Shown here piece after piece: positions 27,622 to 38,592 of a DNA stretch of 64,000 nucleotides (within the stretch, counting starts at the first letter, position 1; each line of letters opens with the position of its first letter). Location of the stretch: positions 81,293-145,292 of the forward strand of contig JAGDVP010000008.1 of NCBI GenBank assembly GCA_023255735.1, in the 5' to 3' direction. Origin of the DNA: Halothiobacillus sp. (GTDB lineage Bacteria; Pseudomonadota; Gammaproteobacteria; Halothiobacillales; Halothiobacillaceae). The notes under the pieces are model-generated. The model was not told the origin of the DNA. It saw only the letters and a program-made list of their open reading frames with translations, and did not search any database. The translations under genes and the position numbers were made by a program.

Positions 27622-28248
27622 ATGCATACCATTGAAGATCAATCCATCGCGATCGCCGGCATCTTGCAATGCGCAAGGCTCATTCATCAACTCGCCTACA
27701 CCGGCAAAGTGGAACACGAACGGGCCTTAGCCACCCAAATACGCTCTTTATTTAACTTCAACCCCACTGATACCGCCGACACCTTCGGCGGCGTGCATGA
27801 GTTAAATCTCGGATTTGAGACATTTATAAAGCTGCTATCAGGGGGCGATCGCGGGCCTTCCGATACCGAGATGATTCGCTATAGCGTTAATTTGATTAGT
27901 GTCACCAAGGCCTTTTTAAATGAACCGGATAGGGTTAAAACAGTATTCGCTCGGCTCGAAGAACTCAAGCCAACCTTAACCGAACATGGGGTCGATGATG
28001 GACTGATGACCGACATCAACCAGCTCTACCGAGAAACGATTAGCACGCTGCCCGTACGAATTGTGATTAATGGTGAGAAACGCTATTTAGAAGAACCCAG
28101 AATATCGAACCAAATCCGCAGCCTGCTCCTTGCCGCCATTCGAGCGACCGTGCTCTGGCGGCAAGTGGGCGGCAATCGGTGGTCACTGGTGTTCAAACGG
28201 GGCAAATACCTTGCTGCGGCGCGCCAACTTAGCATCGGCCATCGCTAG
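27622..28248 (+). CDS. hflD: HflD homologue (lysogenization regulator family)
   Basis: The protein is an all-helical 208-residue member of the HflD family, which in E. coli lies between mnmA and purB. The N-terminus AIAGILQCARLIHQLAYTG and the C-terminal NQIRSLLLAAIRATVLWRQVGGNRW (in part, LLAAIRATVLWRQVGG) match the family. In E. coli it influences phage lambda CII stability; its housekeeping role is poorly understood. purB does not follow here; the next gene is convergent. Confidence 0.93.
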   Translation: MHTIEDQSIAIAGILQCARLIHQLAYTGKVEHERALATQIRSLFNFNPTDTADTFGGVHELNLGFETFIKLLSGGDRGPSDTEMIRYSVNLISVTKAFLNEPDRVKTVFARLEELKPTLTEHGVDDGLMTDINQLYRETISTLPVRIVINGEKRYLEEPRISNQIRSLLLAAIRATVLWRQVGGNRWSLVFKRGKYLAAARQLSIGHR

Positions 28249-28266
28249 CCTTCAGGAGAAAAACCG

Positions 28267-28593
28267 CTAGCGCGATGTTGCCGCTACTTGGCGACGCAGT
28301 TGATACTGCCAAACAAATCCGGGTGCTGATAAGGTCGCAAACATAAATAGAGTCACAACCCAAAATTCCCAAGGCTTGTGTTGAATGCCCCCGATTTGGT
28401 TTTCCAAAAACAACCCAATACCAATACCCACACCATAAAGCACCAACCACTCAACCAGCCGATACCAAAAGGGCTTAACCCGACCCGCGCTCACCACCGG
28501 AATGAGCAAAAAAAGCCGCTGATTAAAAAAAGGCACATTAGCTAAAACAAGCAGCGCCAAAATATAACCTTGTACGAGCGTATCGCTAACCAT
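28267..28593 (-). CDS. DUF2818 family membrane protein, downstream of nuoN
   Basis: A 108-residue membrane protein with three to four hydrophobic segments (about 5-25, 45-63, 75-98). The start MVSDTLVQGYILALLVLANVPFF and the FFNQRLFLLIP motif are typical of the DUF2818 family, which is often found after nuoN in proteobacteria. It follows nuoN by 39 bp and is likely the last gene of the operon. A role in complex I assembly or stability is possible but unproven. Confidence 0.85.
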   Translation of the reverse strand: MVSDTLVQGYILALLVLANVPFFNQRLFLLIPVVSAGRVKPFWYRLVEWLVLYGVGIGIGLFLENQIGGIQHKPWEFWVVTLFMFATLSAPGFVWQYQLRRQVAATSR

Positions 28594-28632
28594 TAAATCT
28601 CTCCGAAAATGACGCGAACAAACGCCTTGCAG

Positions 28633-30099
28633 TTAGCCACCAAAAGCGTGTGCGGCCAAGGCAACCAAGCCTGAAGGAAACAAACCAAAATACAATACGG
28701 CAAGCCCACTTAGGGCTAATACGCCACGAACATTCCAATCGGGGTTTACCGGCGCGGTATCGTTGGGCGCATCAAAATAAGCAAACTTGACCGCGCGCAA
28801 ATAGTAAAAGGCACCAATGACCGCCATAACCACGGCATAAACTGCAAGCCACCATAACCCCACCCCTACGACCGCCTGCAGCACCGCAAGTTTCGCCCAA
28901 AAACCCAAAGTAAAGGGAATGCCCGCCATTGAGAACATTAACAGCAGAAAAACAAATGCCATCACAGGGTTTTTATCATTCAATCCTTTCAAATCATCAA
29001 GATTTTCGGCCTCATAGCCTTGTCTGGCCAGCAGCAAAATCATGCCAAATGCGCCAATCGACATCACCACATAAGCGATGGTGTAGAACAAAGCGGCCGA
29101 ATAACCCACCTGTGTGCCCGCTAGAACACCCAGCATAATAAAACCCACATGGCTAATCGCTGAATAGGTCAGCATGCGCTTAAAGCTTTTTTGCGCGATG
29201 GCCACCACATTCCCAATCGCTAATGACAGCACAGCGGCCACGATAAGAATCGGCTGCCAATCCGGCATCAGCCCACCCATGCCATCAACCAACAGCCGGA
29301 TCAGCATGGCCAAAGCCGCAATTTTTGGCGCCGTGGCCAAATACAAGGTCACCGCCGTGGGGGCGCCCTCATACACATCCGGCAACCACATGTGAAACGG
29401 GGCAACCCCGAGCTTAAACACAGCACCCACCACAATAAACACAACCGCCGCTTTAAGCGCCAGCGAAGAGGAATCGCTAGATAACGCAGCCGCGATATCC
29501 GTCAACATCAACTGCCCGCCCGTCACCCCATACAAAAGCGACATGCCATAAAGCAAAATACCGGAGGCCAGAGCGCCCAACACAAAGTATTTCATTGCGG
29601 CCTCTGATGCGCGCCCGTCGTCCCGCTTAAAGGCGGTCATGGCGTACATTGAGAGCGACATGAGCTCCAGCCCTAAATAAATCAGCAGCAAATGATTGGC
29701 CGAAATAAGAATCATCATGCCGAGCAAACCCAACAGTGCGAGCATGTAGTACTCGCCCTTGTCCATGCCCCGTTCCCGCAAATAACCGCGCGACATCACC
29801 AAAACCATCGCTAGCGCGACATAGGAAACCAATTTCATTAAATCAGACATAGGGTCGTTTACAACCATGCCACCAAAGCTTAACCGCACCTCGCCAGACA
29901 TCTGCAGCAGGGTTACGAAAAACAGCCCAACTAAGGTCAAAAGCGTAAGAAAATAGCTCACATGACGCCCATATCGGGGCAGGAAGGGATCAATCAGCAA
30001 AATCAAACACGCCATGCCGGCCAAAATCATTTCAGGCAGGATCGGTGCAAGATTTAAGGCCGCAATAGTTGGAAATTCGTTCGGCATAACAGGGGTCAC
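28633..30099 (-). CDS. nuoN: NADH-quinone oxidoreductase subunit N
   Basis: An antiporter-like membrane subunit of complex I, with about 14 membrane segments over 488 residues. It has the proton-channel motifs GLELMSLSMYAMTAFKRDD, VGAVFKLGVAPFHMWLPDVY, KSFKRMLTYSAISHVGF. Its start overlaps the nuoM stop (ATGA). Confidence 0.98.
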   Translation of the reverse strand: MTPVMPNEFPTIAALNLAPILPEMILAGMACLILLIDPFLPRYGRHVSYFLTLLTLVGLFFVTLLQMSGEVRLSFGGMVVNDPMSDLMKLVSYVALAMVLVMSRGYLRERGMDKGEYYMLALLGLLGMMILISANHLLLIYLGLELMSLSMYAMTAFKRDDGRASEAAMKYFVLGALASGILLYGMSLLYGVTGGQLMLTDIAAALSSDSSSLALKAAVVFIVVGAVFKLGVAPFHMWLPDVYEGAPTAVTLYLATAPKIAALAMLIRLLVDGMGGLMPDWQPILIVAAVLSLAIGNVVAIAQKSFKRMLTYSAISHVGFIMLGVLAGTQVGYSAALFYTIAYVVMSIGAFGMILLLARQGYEAENLDDLKGLNDKNPVMAFVFLLLMFSMAGIPFTLGFWAKLAVLQAVVGVGLWWLAVYAVVMAVIGAFYYLRAVKFAYFDAPNDTAPVNPDWNVRGVLALSGLAVLYFGLFPSGLVALAAHAFGG

Positions 30100-31631
30100 A
30101 GCTTGGAGGTGAGCGCTTGTTGCGCAAGGTGTTCAATCGTGGTGTGCATCAAATCGAGCAAGGGATTTGGCCATACGCCCAGAAGAATAATCAGAATAAC
30201 GAGACTACCGAGCATCCAAGCTTCACGCGGGTTAACATCCTTAAGATCGGCGACGCCTTGATTTTGAATCTCCCCAAAGAATACCCGCTTAACCATCCAC
30301 AGGGTATACGAGGCACCAATAATCAAGGTTAATGCCGCCAAAAACGCAATCCAGAAATTGGCTTTGAAGGCCGCTAAAATCACCATAAACTCGCCAACAA
30401 ATCCCGATGTGCCAGGCAAGCCCACATTGGCCATGGCAAAAACCATCATCATGGCGGCAAACCAGGGCATGGTGTTCACCACCCCACCATAGGCCGAAAT
30501 CTCGCGCGAATGGAGCCGGTCATACAACACGCCGATTGATAAGAACATGGCCGCCGAAATCAGCCCATGCGAAATCATTTGCACCATCGCGCCCTCAAGC
30601 GCCATATGAATGCCACTACCGCCATTAATGGCATTGTCATAAATCATGAAAATAACAAAAATGCCTAAGGTGACAAACCCCATGTGCGAAATGGAAGAAT
30701 AAGCCACGAGCTTTTTCATATCGCTTTGCGCCAAGGCAACAAAACCAATGTACACAATGGCAATCAACGAAAAGGCGATAATCATGCCATCCAGCAGCGC
30801 CGAGGCATCAGGGGTAATGGGTAAAGAGAAGCGCAAAAAACCATAGCCGCCAATTTTAAGCATGATGGCCGCCAGAATGACCGAGCCCCCGGTTGGCGCT
30901 TCAACGTGCGCATCTGGCAGCCACGTATGCACTGGCCACATGGGTATTTTGACGGCAAAAGCTATAAATAAAGCTAAGAAGATAAGCACTTGCTCTGTCA
31001 TCGACAACGGCAACTGCTGCATGGCCAGAATTGAGAAGCTGCCACCTTTAAAGTACATGTAGATCAAAGCGATCAACATGAATACAGAGCCTAAAAAAGT
31101 GTATAGGAAGAATTTAATCGTGGCGAAAACGCGCTTAGGACCACCCCAAATGCCGATTACAATAAACATCGGAATCAGCATGGCTTCAAAGAAGAAATAA
31201 AACACAATGGCATCTAGCGCCGCGAAGGTGCCATTCATCATGCCTTCCATAACGAGGAAAGCCGCCAAATATTGATGCGCCTTATCTTTGATGACTTCCC
31301 ACGCGGCGATGATAACCAGCACCGTGGTAAAGGTGGTCAGAATCAGTAGCGGTAGGGAAATGCCATCCAAACCTAAGTGATAATAAATACCAAACTGCGG
31401 TATCCACGGCACCCGTTCAACAAACTGCATCACATAAGTGTGCGTGTCAAAGCCTTGCAATAAAGCTAAGCTTAGGGCGAATACAAGTACAGAAACAGCC
31501 AAAGCAAACTTTCGTGCCAAGCTTGCACGACCCGCACCAAAGCCCATAACAAGAACGCCCGCCACTATCGGGAGCCAGACAATAATGCTGAGAATTGGCC
31601 AAGAAGAAAGAAACATTAAACCGGTGTCCAT
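30096..31631 (-). CDS. nuoM: NADH-quinone oxidoreductase subunit M
   Basis: Second antiporter-like proton-pumping subunit of complex I; 511 residues and about 14 membrane segments. Recognised by YHLGLDGISLPLLILTTF, FFEAMLIPMFIVIGIWG, KIPMWPVHTWLPDAHVEAP and DMKKLVAYSSISHMGFV. Ten base pairs separate it from nuoL upstream. Confidence 0.98.
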   Translation of the reverse strand: MDTGLMFLSSWPILSIIVWLPIVAGVLVMGFGAGRASLARKFALAVSVLVFALSLALLQGFDTHTYVMQFVERVPWIPQFGIYYHLGLDGISLPLLILTTFTTVLVIIAAWEVIKDKAHQYLAAFLVMEGMMNGTFAALDAIVFYFFFEAMLIPMFIVIGIWGGPKRVFATIKFFLYTFLGSVFMLIALIYMYFKGGSFSILAMQQLPLSMTEQVLIFLALFIAFAVKIPMWPVHTWLPDAHVEAPTGGSVILAAIMLKIGGYGFLRFSLPITPDASALLDGMIIAFSLIAIVYIGFVALAQSDMKKLVAYSSISHMGFVTLGIFVIFMIYDNAINGGSGIHMALEGAMVQMISHGLISAAMFLSIGVLYDRLHSREISAYGGVVNTMPWFAAMMMVFAMANVGLPGTSGFVGEFMVILAAFKANFWIAFLAALTLIIGASYTLWMVKRVFFGEIQNQGVADLKDVNPREAWMLGSLVILIILLGVWPNPLLDLMHTTIEHLAQQALTSKL

Positions 31632-31641
31632 CTGGAAAAAA

Positions 31642-33600
31642 TCAACGTAAAAACACGATCCAAGTCATAAACCCGATCAAGCCTAAAATCATCACAAATG
31701 CATAGTGATACAAATAACCTGTCTGAATTTTGCGCCACTGCAAGGCGGTGGCACCAATCAGGAAAGCCGTACCATTGACCATTAACCCGTCGATCAATCG
31801 CACATCGCCAATGCGCCACAAGCCCCGCCCCAATAAACGCGAGCCGCCACCAAACACAACGGCATTAAAATCATCAAAGCCGTAAGCGCCCTCTAACACG
31901 CGCCGAGGCCAAGCAAAGACACGGGCAAAAAAGTGGGGCAACTGCTGCGGGTAGCCAAGATACATTAAAGCCGCTAAACCGACACCCGCAAAAGATAACC
32001 AAACAACGGAGCTGGTAAAGCCATGCAGCAGCATCGGCCAGGCACCGTGAAAGTGTTCCTGAAGGGCGGCCATCACATCATGTGCGGGCAAAACCACAAT
32101 TGCGTTGCCAAAAAACCCTGCAAACAACAACGAATCAATCGTGAAATAGCCAATAAATAGGGCGGGAATGGCTAATAACATAAGCGGCCATGTCACCACC
32201 TTTGGTGATTCATGCAAATGCGATTTGGTATGGGCATCCATTCGGCCTTCACCAAAAAACACCAGAAAAAACATACGGAAGGTATAAAAAGCCGTGACAA
32301 ATACACCTAACAGCACCGACCAGTAAGCAAAAGTAGCACCGGGCAACTTCGATGCCTCAACCGCCATAATAATACTGTCCTTAGAGAAGAAACCCGAGGT
32401 ACCCGGAAACCCAATGAGGGCAAGTGAACCAATCAAAAAGGTGATAAAGGTGATGGGCATGAATTTCCACAAACCACCCATTTTGCGGATATCTTGCTCG
32501 TGGTGCATAGCGATAATGACTGAACCGGCCGCCAAAAACAGGAGCGCTTTAAAAAAGGCATGGGTCATTAAATGGAAAATAGCGGCTGAATAGGCCGAGG
32601 CACCTAAAGCCACCGTCATGTAACCCAATTGCGAGAGGGTGGAGTACGCAACCACCCGCTTGATGTCGTTTTGAACAATACCCAGCAAGCCCATAAAAAT
32701 TGCCGTAATGGCGCCAATCACCATGACAAATGAAAGCGCTGCATCCGATAATTCAAACACAGGTGAAAACCGCGCCACCATAAAAATACCTGCGGTCACC
32801 ATAGTGGCGGCATGAATTAATGCTGAAATGGGCGTAGGGCCTTCCATGGAATCTGGCAGCCACACATGCAAAGGCACCTGCGCTGATTTACCCATGGCAC
32901 CAATAAACAACAAGATCGCGATGACCGTCGGCAGCGACCATTCAACTCCCGGCCAATAGCTTACCTTCATGCCAGCCAAAGCAGGTAAACGTTCAAAAAA
33001 TGTGGCGTAATCCAGCGTATTGGCATACATCAAAATGGCGGCAATGCCGAGCAGAAAGCCAAAGTCGCCCACCCGATTCACGATAAAGGCTTTTAAATTA
33101 GCAAAAATTGCCGTCTCTTTTTTGTACCAAAAACCAATTAAAAGGTAGGAAACTAAACCGACCGCTTCCCAGCCGAAAAATAGCTGCAATAAATTATTGG
33201 CCATCACCAACATCAGCATGGAGAAGGTAAATAGCGAGATGTAGCTGAAAAATCGCGTATACCCCGGATCGCCTTGCATGTAGCCCACGGTATAAATATG
33301 CACCATTAAACTGACTGAGGTGACCACCAGCATCATCAGCACCGTGAGATGGTCAATCATAAAACCGATATCAAATTGGAATGAATCGGTCGCAGCCCAC
33401 GTGTATACCGCCGCATTAAAGGTAGGCAACCCACCCCAAACGTGCATATAAAACGTGTAGGCAGACAAACCAAATGCGATAGCCACTCCAATAATTGTGA
33501 CCCAGTGCGCACCGGCATTGCCCATTTTCTTCCCGAACAGGCCGGCGACCAGGGCACCCACTAGCGGCGCCAACACGATGGCGAGGTAAATATTTTGCAT
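31642..33600 (-). CDS. nuoL: NADH-quinone oxidoreductase subunit L
   Basis: The largest antiporter-like subunit, 652 residues, with the long lateral helix at its C-terminus. Motifs: DHLTVLMMLVVTSVSLMVH, FFGWEAVGLVSYLLIGFW, GKSAQVPLHVWLPDSMEGPT and DIKRVVAYSTLSQLGYM. It follows nuoK with a 3-bp gap. Confidence 0.98.
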   Translation of the reverse strand: MQNIYLAIVLAPLVGALVAGLFGKKMGNAGAHWVTIIGVAIAFGLSAYTFYMHVWGGLPTFNAAVYTWAATDSFQFDIGFMIDHLTVLMMLVVTSVSLMVHIYTVGYMQGDPGYTRFFSYISLFTFSMLMLVMANNLLQLFFGWEAVGLVSYLLIGFWYKKETAIFANLKAFIVNRVGDFGFLLGIAAILMYANTLDYATFFERLPALAGMKVSYWPGVEWSLPTVIAILLFIGAMGKSAQVPLHVWLPDSMEGPTPISALIHAATMVTAGIFMVARFSPVFELSDAALSFVMVIGAITAIFMGLLGIVQNDIKRVVAYSTLSQLGYMTVALGASAYSAAIFHLMTHAFFKALLFLAAGSVIIAMHHEQDIRKMGGLWKFMPITFITFLIGSLALIGFPGTSGFFSKDSIIMAVEASKLPGATFAYWSVLLGVFVTAFYTFRMFFLVFFGEGRMDAHTKSHLHESPKVVTWPLMLLAIPALFIGYFTIDSLLFAGFFGNAIVVLPAHDVMAALQEHFHGAWPMLLHGFTSSVVWLSFAGVGLAALMYLGYPQQLPHFFARVFAWPRRVLEGAYGFDDFNAVVFGGGSRLLGRGLWRIGDVRLIDGLMVNGTAFLIGATALQWRKIQTGYLYHYAFVMILGLIGFMTWIVFLR

Positions 33601-33603
33601 GAA

Positions 33604-33909
33604 TTACCCCTTCATCGCCGTTAAGTCTTCAACATTGATGGTGCGACGGTTACGGAACAAGGTTACTAATATCGCCAACCCAATAGCCGCTTCTGCCGCT
33701 GCGACTGTTAAAACAAAAAATACAAAGACTTGGCCGTTGATGTCGCCCAAAAAATGCGAGAACGCGATAAAATTGACATTAACGGCCAACAGCATCAATT
33801 CAATCGCCATTAAAAGCACCAGGACATTTTTCCGATTCAAAAAAATACCAGCCACGCTAATTGAGAACAAAATAGCGCCAAATAGAAGAAATTGAGACAA
33901 ACTAATCAC
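33604..33909 (-). CDS. nuoK: NADH-quinone oxidoreductase subunit K
   Basis: A 101-residue membrane subunit with three helices; it contains [22 protein letters not shown] with the conserved membrane Glu in MAIELMLL, and the second Glu in [13 protein letters not shown]. Its ATG overlaps the nuoJ end by 8 bp. Confidence 0.98.
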   Translation of the reverse strand: MISLSQFLLFGAILFSISVAGIFLNRKNVLVLLMAIELMLLAVNVNFIAFSHFLGDINGQVFVFFVLTVAAAEAAIGLAILVTLFRNRRTINVEDLTAMKG

Positions 33910-34555
33910 GAGGTGCCACTCCCGTTGTGATGGGTAAATCGGATGTTGCTGGGTTAGGTTCTGCTGAAGACATTTTTAAAACCCGTACTCGATCAATTTT
34001 GCGTACCCGTACTTGCGCATCAATGTCTTGATAATGCACACCATCCCGCTTGCGATGCGCCAAGGCAATTGCCGCCACAATGGCCACCAGCAAAATGAAT
34101 GCTGCGATTTCAAATGGATACACAAACTGGGTATACAAAACCGAACCTAAGGCTAAGGTATTCGAACCCCCGGCTGCGGCGGGTGCAGGGGTAGGAAATG
34201 CGGTGAAGCCAAAACTTTGCGCGCCGACAATAAACCCAAGCTCAATGACCATGACCAAGGCCACGAAAACGCCCACAGGCAAATTCCGCACAAAGCCTTC
34301 CCGCAAGGGAGCCAGATTAATATCGAGCATCATGACCACGAACAAGAACAGCACCATCACAGCGCCCACATAAACCAAAAGCAAAACGATGCCAAGGAAC
34401 TCCGCTTCCATCAACACCCAAACGAGCGCGGTCGAAAAAAACGTTAATACCAAGAACAACGCCGCATGTACGGGATTTTTAACCGTAACGACCCGAATCG
34501 CCGAAACAACGGCTGAAGAAGCAAACACATAGAACAAAAACTGATACAGAGTCAT
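33902..34555 (-). CDS. nuoJ: NADH-quinone oxidoreductase subunit J
   Basis: Membrane subunit with five helices and the pi-bulge helix [21 protein letters not shown] ([14 protein letters not shown]). The start [11 protein letters not shown] is chosen over an in-frame codon 10 residues upstream because the family begins here. The C-terminal tail (about 175-217) is hydrophilic and longer than usual. Confidence 0.97.
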   Translation of the reverse strand: MTLYQFLFYVFASSAVVSAIRVVTVKNPVHAALFLVLTFFSTALVWVLMEAEFLGIVLLLVYVGAVMVLFLFVVMMLDINLAPLREGFVRNLPVGVFVALVMVIELGFIVGAQSFGFTAFPTPAPAAAGGSNTLALGSVLYTQFVYPFEIAAFILLVAIVAAIALAHRKRDGVHYQDIDAQVRVRKIDRVRVLKMSSAEPNPATSDLPITTGVAPRD

Positions 34556-34592
34556 GCAAAAATCCTGATCGGGGTGCGAGCGCACGCCATGA

Positions 34593-35081
34593 TTAACGAT
34601 AACGCGCGTCGGCTAAGCGATCGGCCGCAATTTGGGACTCCATTCGATCACCAATCGCCAATAAGCGCTCTTTGGTCATGATATTTTCACCGCGGTTCTC
34701 AAAGTGATATTCGAAAATTCGCGTTTCGACAATGGAATCCACCGGGCAGGCTTCTTCGCAGAAACCGCAATAAATACATTTAAAAAGATCAATGTCATAG
34801 CGTGTGGTGCGGCGGGTACCATCTTCGCGCAACTCCGATTCAATGGTAATAGCCAGCGCCGGGCATACCGCTTCACATAATTTACAAGCAATGCAGCGCT
34901 CCTCACCATTGGCATAGCGGCGCAAGGCATGCAAGCCGCGAAACCTTGGCGACATCGGGGTTTTTTCTTCAGGATATTGCACCGTAAATTTGCGTCCAAA
35001 AAAATACTTACCCGTAACTGACAGCCCCAGAAACAGCTCCCAGAGAAACCAAGTTTTAACGAATTGCTTTAATGCAGTCAT
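34593..35081 (-). CDS. nuoI: NADH-quinone oxidoreductase subunit I
   Basis: Ferredoxin-like subunit carrying clusters N6a and N6b. The two 4Fe-4S motifs are [12 protein letters not shown] and [12 protein letters not shown]. Length 162, start [17 protein letters not shown]; 52 bp after nuoH, one of the larger gaps in the operon. Confidence 0.98.
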   Translation of the reverse strand: MTALKQFVKTWFLWELFLGLSVTGKYFFGRKFTVQYPEEKTPMSPRFRGLHALRRYANGEERCIACKLCEAVCPALAITIESELREDGTRRTTRYDIDLFKCIYCGFCEEACPVDSIVETRIFEYHFENRGENIMTKERLLAIGDRMESQIAADRLADARYR

Positions 35082-35133
35082 TTGGATACCACTGGCGTTG
35101 AGTTGAGCAAACTTGAGTTAGGCAAACCCAAAT

Positions 35134-36192
35134 TTAAGCAAACCAAGGCCCTACTTTGTAAAACACCAAAATACCCTCAACAAAAATCCAGAGGATTGTC
35201 ACGGGGATAAAGACCTTCCAGCCCAAGCGCATGATTTGATCATACCGATAGCGGGGGAATGTCGCTCGAAACCATAAAAACAAGAAGAGCAGCGCCACAA
35301 TTTTGAGGAAAAACCACAAAATTCCTGGTATGAAATCGGTGAACGATTCCAGCGGCGTCCCTTGAAAGGGCGAGAGCCAACCGCCCAAAAATAGCAATGC
35401 AGTTAGGGCAGAAATCAAGATCATGCTGGCATATTCAGCCAACATAAAAAGCGCGAAGGTAATGCCTGAATACTCGACATGAAAACCTGCGACGATTTCA
35501 GACTCCCCTTCGGAGATATCAAACGGCGCGCGGTTTGTTTCGGCCACGCCAGAAATAAAGTACACCACGAACATAGGTAGCAAAGGCAACCAATACCAAT
35601 TGAGGATGCCACCGGTTTGTTTGTCGACAATTTCCGTCAAGTTCAGGCTTTTTGCCGCCATTAATACGCCAACCAGTGCAAAACCCATGGCGAGTTCATA
35701 GGCGACCTTGTGCGCGGCAGAGCGCATCCCGCCAAGCAGGGCATATTTAGAGTTCGATGCCCAACCGGCCAAAATAACGCCGTAAACACCCGCCGCGCCA
35801 ATGGCCAGCACATACAACAAACCCGCATTGATATTGGACAGCACCCACCCTTTATCAAAGGGAATAACCGCCCAAGCCACAAACGATGCCACCAGTATGA
35901 GCACGGGCGCAAAGTAAAATATGAATTTATTGGCCACATTGGGCGTAATAATTTCTTTAAATAACAGCTTGAATACATCTGCAAATGGCTGAAACAAACC
36001 AAAAGGCCCGACGCGATTCGGGCCAATACGTACTTGCATGTAGCCAATCACCTTGCGCTCAAAGTAGGTGAGGTAAGCCACTGCGATTACGAGCGGCAAC
36101 AAAATAACCAGCACAAGCAGGGCATGAACAATGAGGTATTGCCAATCGGGCGACATCCACCCCAGTACAGGGGATAACCATTGCGCTAACAT
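35134..36192 (-). CDS. nuoH: NADH-quinone oxidoreductase subunit H
   Basis: Membrane subunit at the quinone site, 352 residues with about eight helices. Motifs: [55 protein letters not shown] (quinone-site acidic loop). Start overlaps the end of nuoG by 7 nt. Confidence 0.98.
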   Translation of the reverse strand: MLAQWLSPVLGWMSPDWQYLIVHALLVLVILLPLVIAVAYLTYFERKVIGYMQVRIGPNRVGPFGLFQPFADVFKLLFKEIITPNVANKFIFYFAPVLILVASFVAWAVIPFDKGWVLSNINAGLLYVLAIGAAGVYGVILAGWASNSKYALLGGMRSAAHKVAYELAMGFALVGVLMAAKSLNLTEIVDKQTGGILNWYWLPLLPMFVVYFISGVAETNRAPFDISEGESEIVAGFHVEYSGITFALFMLAEYASMILISALTALLFLGGWLSPFQGTPLESFTDFIPGILWFFLKIVALLFLFLWFRATFPRYRYDQIMRLGWKVFIPVTILWIFVEGILVFYKVGPWFA

Positions 36193-38573
36193 GCCACCGC
36201 CTCCCGGACAATTTCAACCGCGCCGCCCTGAGCCGGTAAACCCGCCGTAGCCCGCCCCACATAAATCAGCAAAGATCCTGCCGGCACACCCTCGTCTATT
36301 TGAATCGGTAAAGTTTGGGTGTGCTCCGCTTGGGTAATAGTCAACCGATCACCGATTTTCCATCCTTGGGATTGGGCATCGAAGGGGCTCACAAGACAGT
36401 GATTCTGTTTGATTGCTAACTCCGTCATCTGCAACGGCTCTGCTCGGCGCACAATCCCGTTAATGCCATAAACAGCGATAGGCGCAATGCGCGTCCATGC
36501 AGCCTCGCGCGCATCAAGTCGCGTGAGGGCACCGAGCACTTCACTTAAATTCGATAAATTAATATGGACACACTGGGCTTGGATGTCGCTTCGAATTTCA
36601 GCTGCGTCAAGGTATTCAAAACCACTTAAATCCAGCAAGGTACCCAGCACCCGCAACACCTTCCAGCCCGGTCGGGAATCTGCAAATGAACGCACGATAC
36701 CGCGCTGTGGCTGCCAGCGGCCTTCGCCATTCACCCAAGTGCCTGCCGATTCGACGGCGGTGCCGATTGGCAGGAGGATATCGGCATATTCGCGTTGCTG
36801 CGCTGATGCATGGGCGGTAAAACAAACCACACACTCAGATGCTTTGAGCCGATTGATCGCGGCTTTACCGGCGCTGGTATCAAATTCAGGCTCAATGCCA
36901 TACAAGAGCATGGCGGGTTTTGGGTCAGCCAACAACTGAGCAGCCGTTGCACCCGAGCCGATGGCCGGATGCCCGCCCGGCAAACGATGCGGCACCGCGC
37001 CCGCTAACCAAGCGCCGGGTTGATTTGCGCCTTGAGGCAAAACCCCTAAAGCCGCGTCGGTGGCTTTAGCAATTTGTGTGGCTAAATAACGAATGGCGCC
37101 ATAGTTGGCATCATTTTGAGCCAAATGGCCTATGAAGATGGCTCGCCGGGTGCCTTTTCTAAGATCCGCCAGCATGCGCTCAATCCTATGGGCATCAACG
37201 GGCGTGGATTCAACCAAGGTTTCAGGCAGCGAAACACCCGCCGCTCGAGCTAAGGCAATTAACACATCTAGCATGCCAGCATGCGCACCCGCCACCCATT
37301 GCTCAGCGTTAAAAGTTAATGCCTGCTCATAAGGATGCACTAGATGGGTTTTCGCCCGATTTTTAAGCGCCGCTTGGCGCAATCTGTGACCAAAGAGCGG
37401 GATTTCTTCTCGCACTGCGGTACCAATCAGCACGACCGCATTCAGCTTGCTTATCTCTGCGATTTCCATCCCAAACCAAGGCATTACCGGATCACCGGCA
37501 TCCGCGGAAAAATCGATTTGACGCAATCTGTGATCGACATTATTGGAGCCCAAGCCGCGAATAAGTTTTTGGAATAAATAAAGCTCTTCCAAACTGACGT
37601 CGGGTGAAATCAATCCACCCAGGGCATTCGCGCCTTGTTCCTGCACGAGCGCCTGCACCGATTCTGCCACCTGTGCTAGGGCAGTATCCCAATCTACCGC
37701 CTGCCACTGGCCATTGCGTTTAATTTGCGGCTGCTTAAGGCGATCGTCTGTAAACAATCCCGTGTACGCGAACCGATCCCGATCTGACAACCAGGTTTCG
37801 TTAATCAGCTCGTTATCGCGCGGCACGGCGCGCATGATTTTACTTTCACGCGTGTGCAGGTAGAGGTTAGAGCCGAAGGCATCCTGCGTTGCGACATGGG
37901 GTTGCTGAACGAGCTCCCATGCGCGGTACGTGTAACGGGCAGGCTTTGAAGTAAGCGCACCGACCGGGCACAAGTCAATGACGTTGCCGGACAACTCAGA
38001 GCTCACACTTTTGGCGATATAAGTGCCAATTTCCATGTGATCTGATCGACCCACCACGCCCAACTCTTTAAGTCCGGCAATTTCCTCACCAAACCGCACG
38101 CATCGCGTGCAATGAATGCAGCGGGTCATGTCGGTAGCAATCAAAGAGCCAATATCTTTGTCTTTCACGACGCGTTTGACTTCAGAATATTGCCCAACGC
38201 CTTCGCCATAACCCATCGCCACATCTTGAAGCTCACACTCGCCGCCTTGGTCGCAAATCGGGCAATCCAGCGGGTGATTAATGAGCAAAAATTCCATGGT
38301 AGAACGCTGCGCCGCCAAAGCCTTGGGGCTGCGGGTTTGCACCCGCATGCCTTCAGAAATTGGGGTTGAGCAGGCCGGCAGGGGCTTGGGCGCACGTTCC
38401 ACTTCGACCAAACACATCCGGCAGTTGGCCGCGATAGACAGCTTGCGGTGATAACAAAAACGCGGAATGGTGATGCCCGCCTGATCGGTAACTTCGATCA
38501 GCATGTCCCCTTTACGGCCTTGCAACCGATGGCCATCCACCTCAATGGTGATCAAATCGTCATGAATACTCAA
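36186..38573 (-). CDS. nuoG: NADH-quinone oxidoreductase subunit G
   Basis: The large Fe-S subunit, 795 residues. N-terminal ferredoxin domain with [15 protein letters not shown]; then the His-Cys3 cluster motif [14 protein letters not shown], the 4Fe-4S motif CIHCTRC, and a molybdopterin-oxidoreductase-like domain (about 220-690) without cofactor role. I choose a TTG start ([14 protein letters not shown]), with AGGG 8 nt upstream and 19 nt after the nuoF stop; an ATG at 38618 would overlap nuoF by 26 nt. Confidence 0.96.
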   Translation of the reverse strand: MSIHDDLITIEVDGHRLQGRKGDMLIEVTDQAGITIPRFCYHRKLSIAANCRMCLVEVERAPKPLPACSTPISEGMRVQTRSPKALAAQRSTMEFLLINHPLDCPICDQGGECELQDVAMGYGEGVGQYSEVKRVVKDKDIGSLIATDMTRCIHCTRCVRFGEEIAGLKELGVVGRSDHMEIGTYIAKSVSSELSGNVIDLCPVGALTSKPARYTYRAWELVQQPHVATQDAFGSNLYLHTRESKIMRAVPRDNELINETWLSDRDRFAYTGLFTDDRLKQPQIKRNGQWQAVDWDTALAQVAESVQALVQEQGANALGGLISPDVSLEELYLFQKLIRGLGSNNVDHRLRQIDFSADAGDPVMPWFGMEIAEISKLNAVVLIGTAVREEIPLFGHRLRQAALKNRAKTHLVHPYEQALTFNAEQWVAGAHAGMLDVLIALARAAGVSLPETLVESTPVDAHRIERMLADLRKGTRRAIFIGHLAQNDANYGAIRYLATQIAKATDAALGVLPQGANQPGAWLAGAVPHRLPGGHPAIGSGATAAQLLADPKPAMLLYGIEPEFDTSAGKAAINRLKASECVVCFTAHASAQQREYADILLPIGTAVESAGTWVNGEGRWQPQRGIVRSFADSRPGWKVLRVLGTLLDLSGFEYLDAAEIRSDIQAQCVHINLSNLSEVLGALTRLDAREAAWTRIAPIAVYGINGIVRRAEPLQMTELAIKQNHCLVSPFDAQSQGWKIGDRLTITQAEHTQTLPIQIDEGVPAGSLLIYVGRATAGLPAQGGAVEIVREAVAC

Positions 38574-38592
38574 AGACTTAACCCTGTATCTG

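Noticed and set aside
28240..28277. Hairpin around two GCTAGC copies between hflD and the DUF2818 gene
   Set aside because: The stem is bulged and no T run follows, so a terminator call is not supported.
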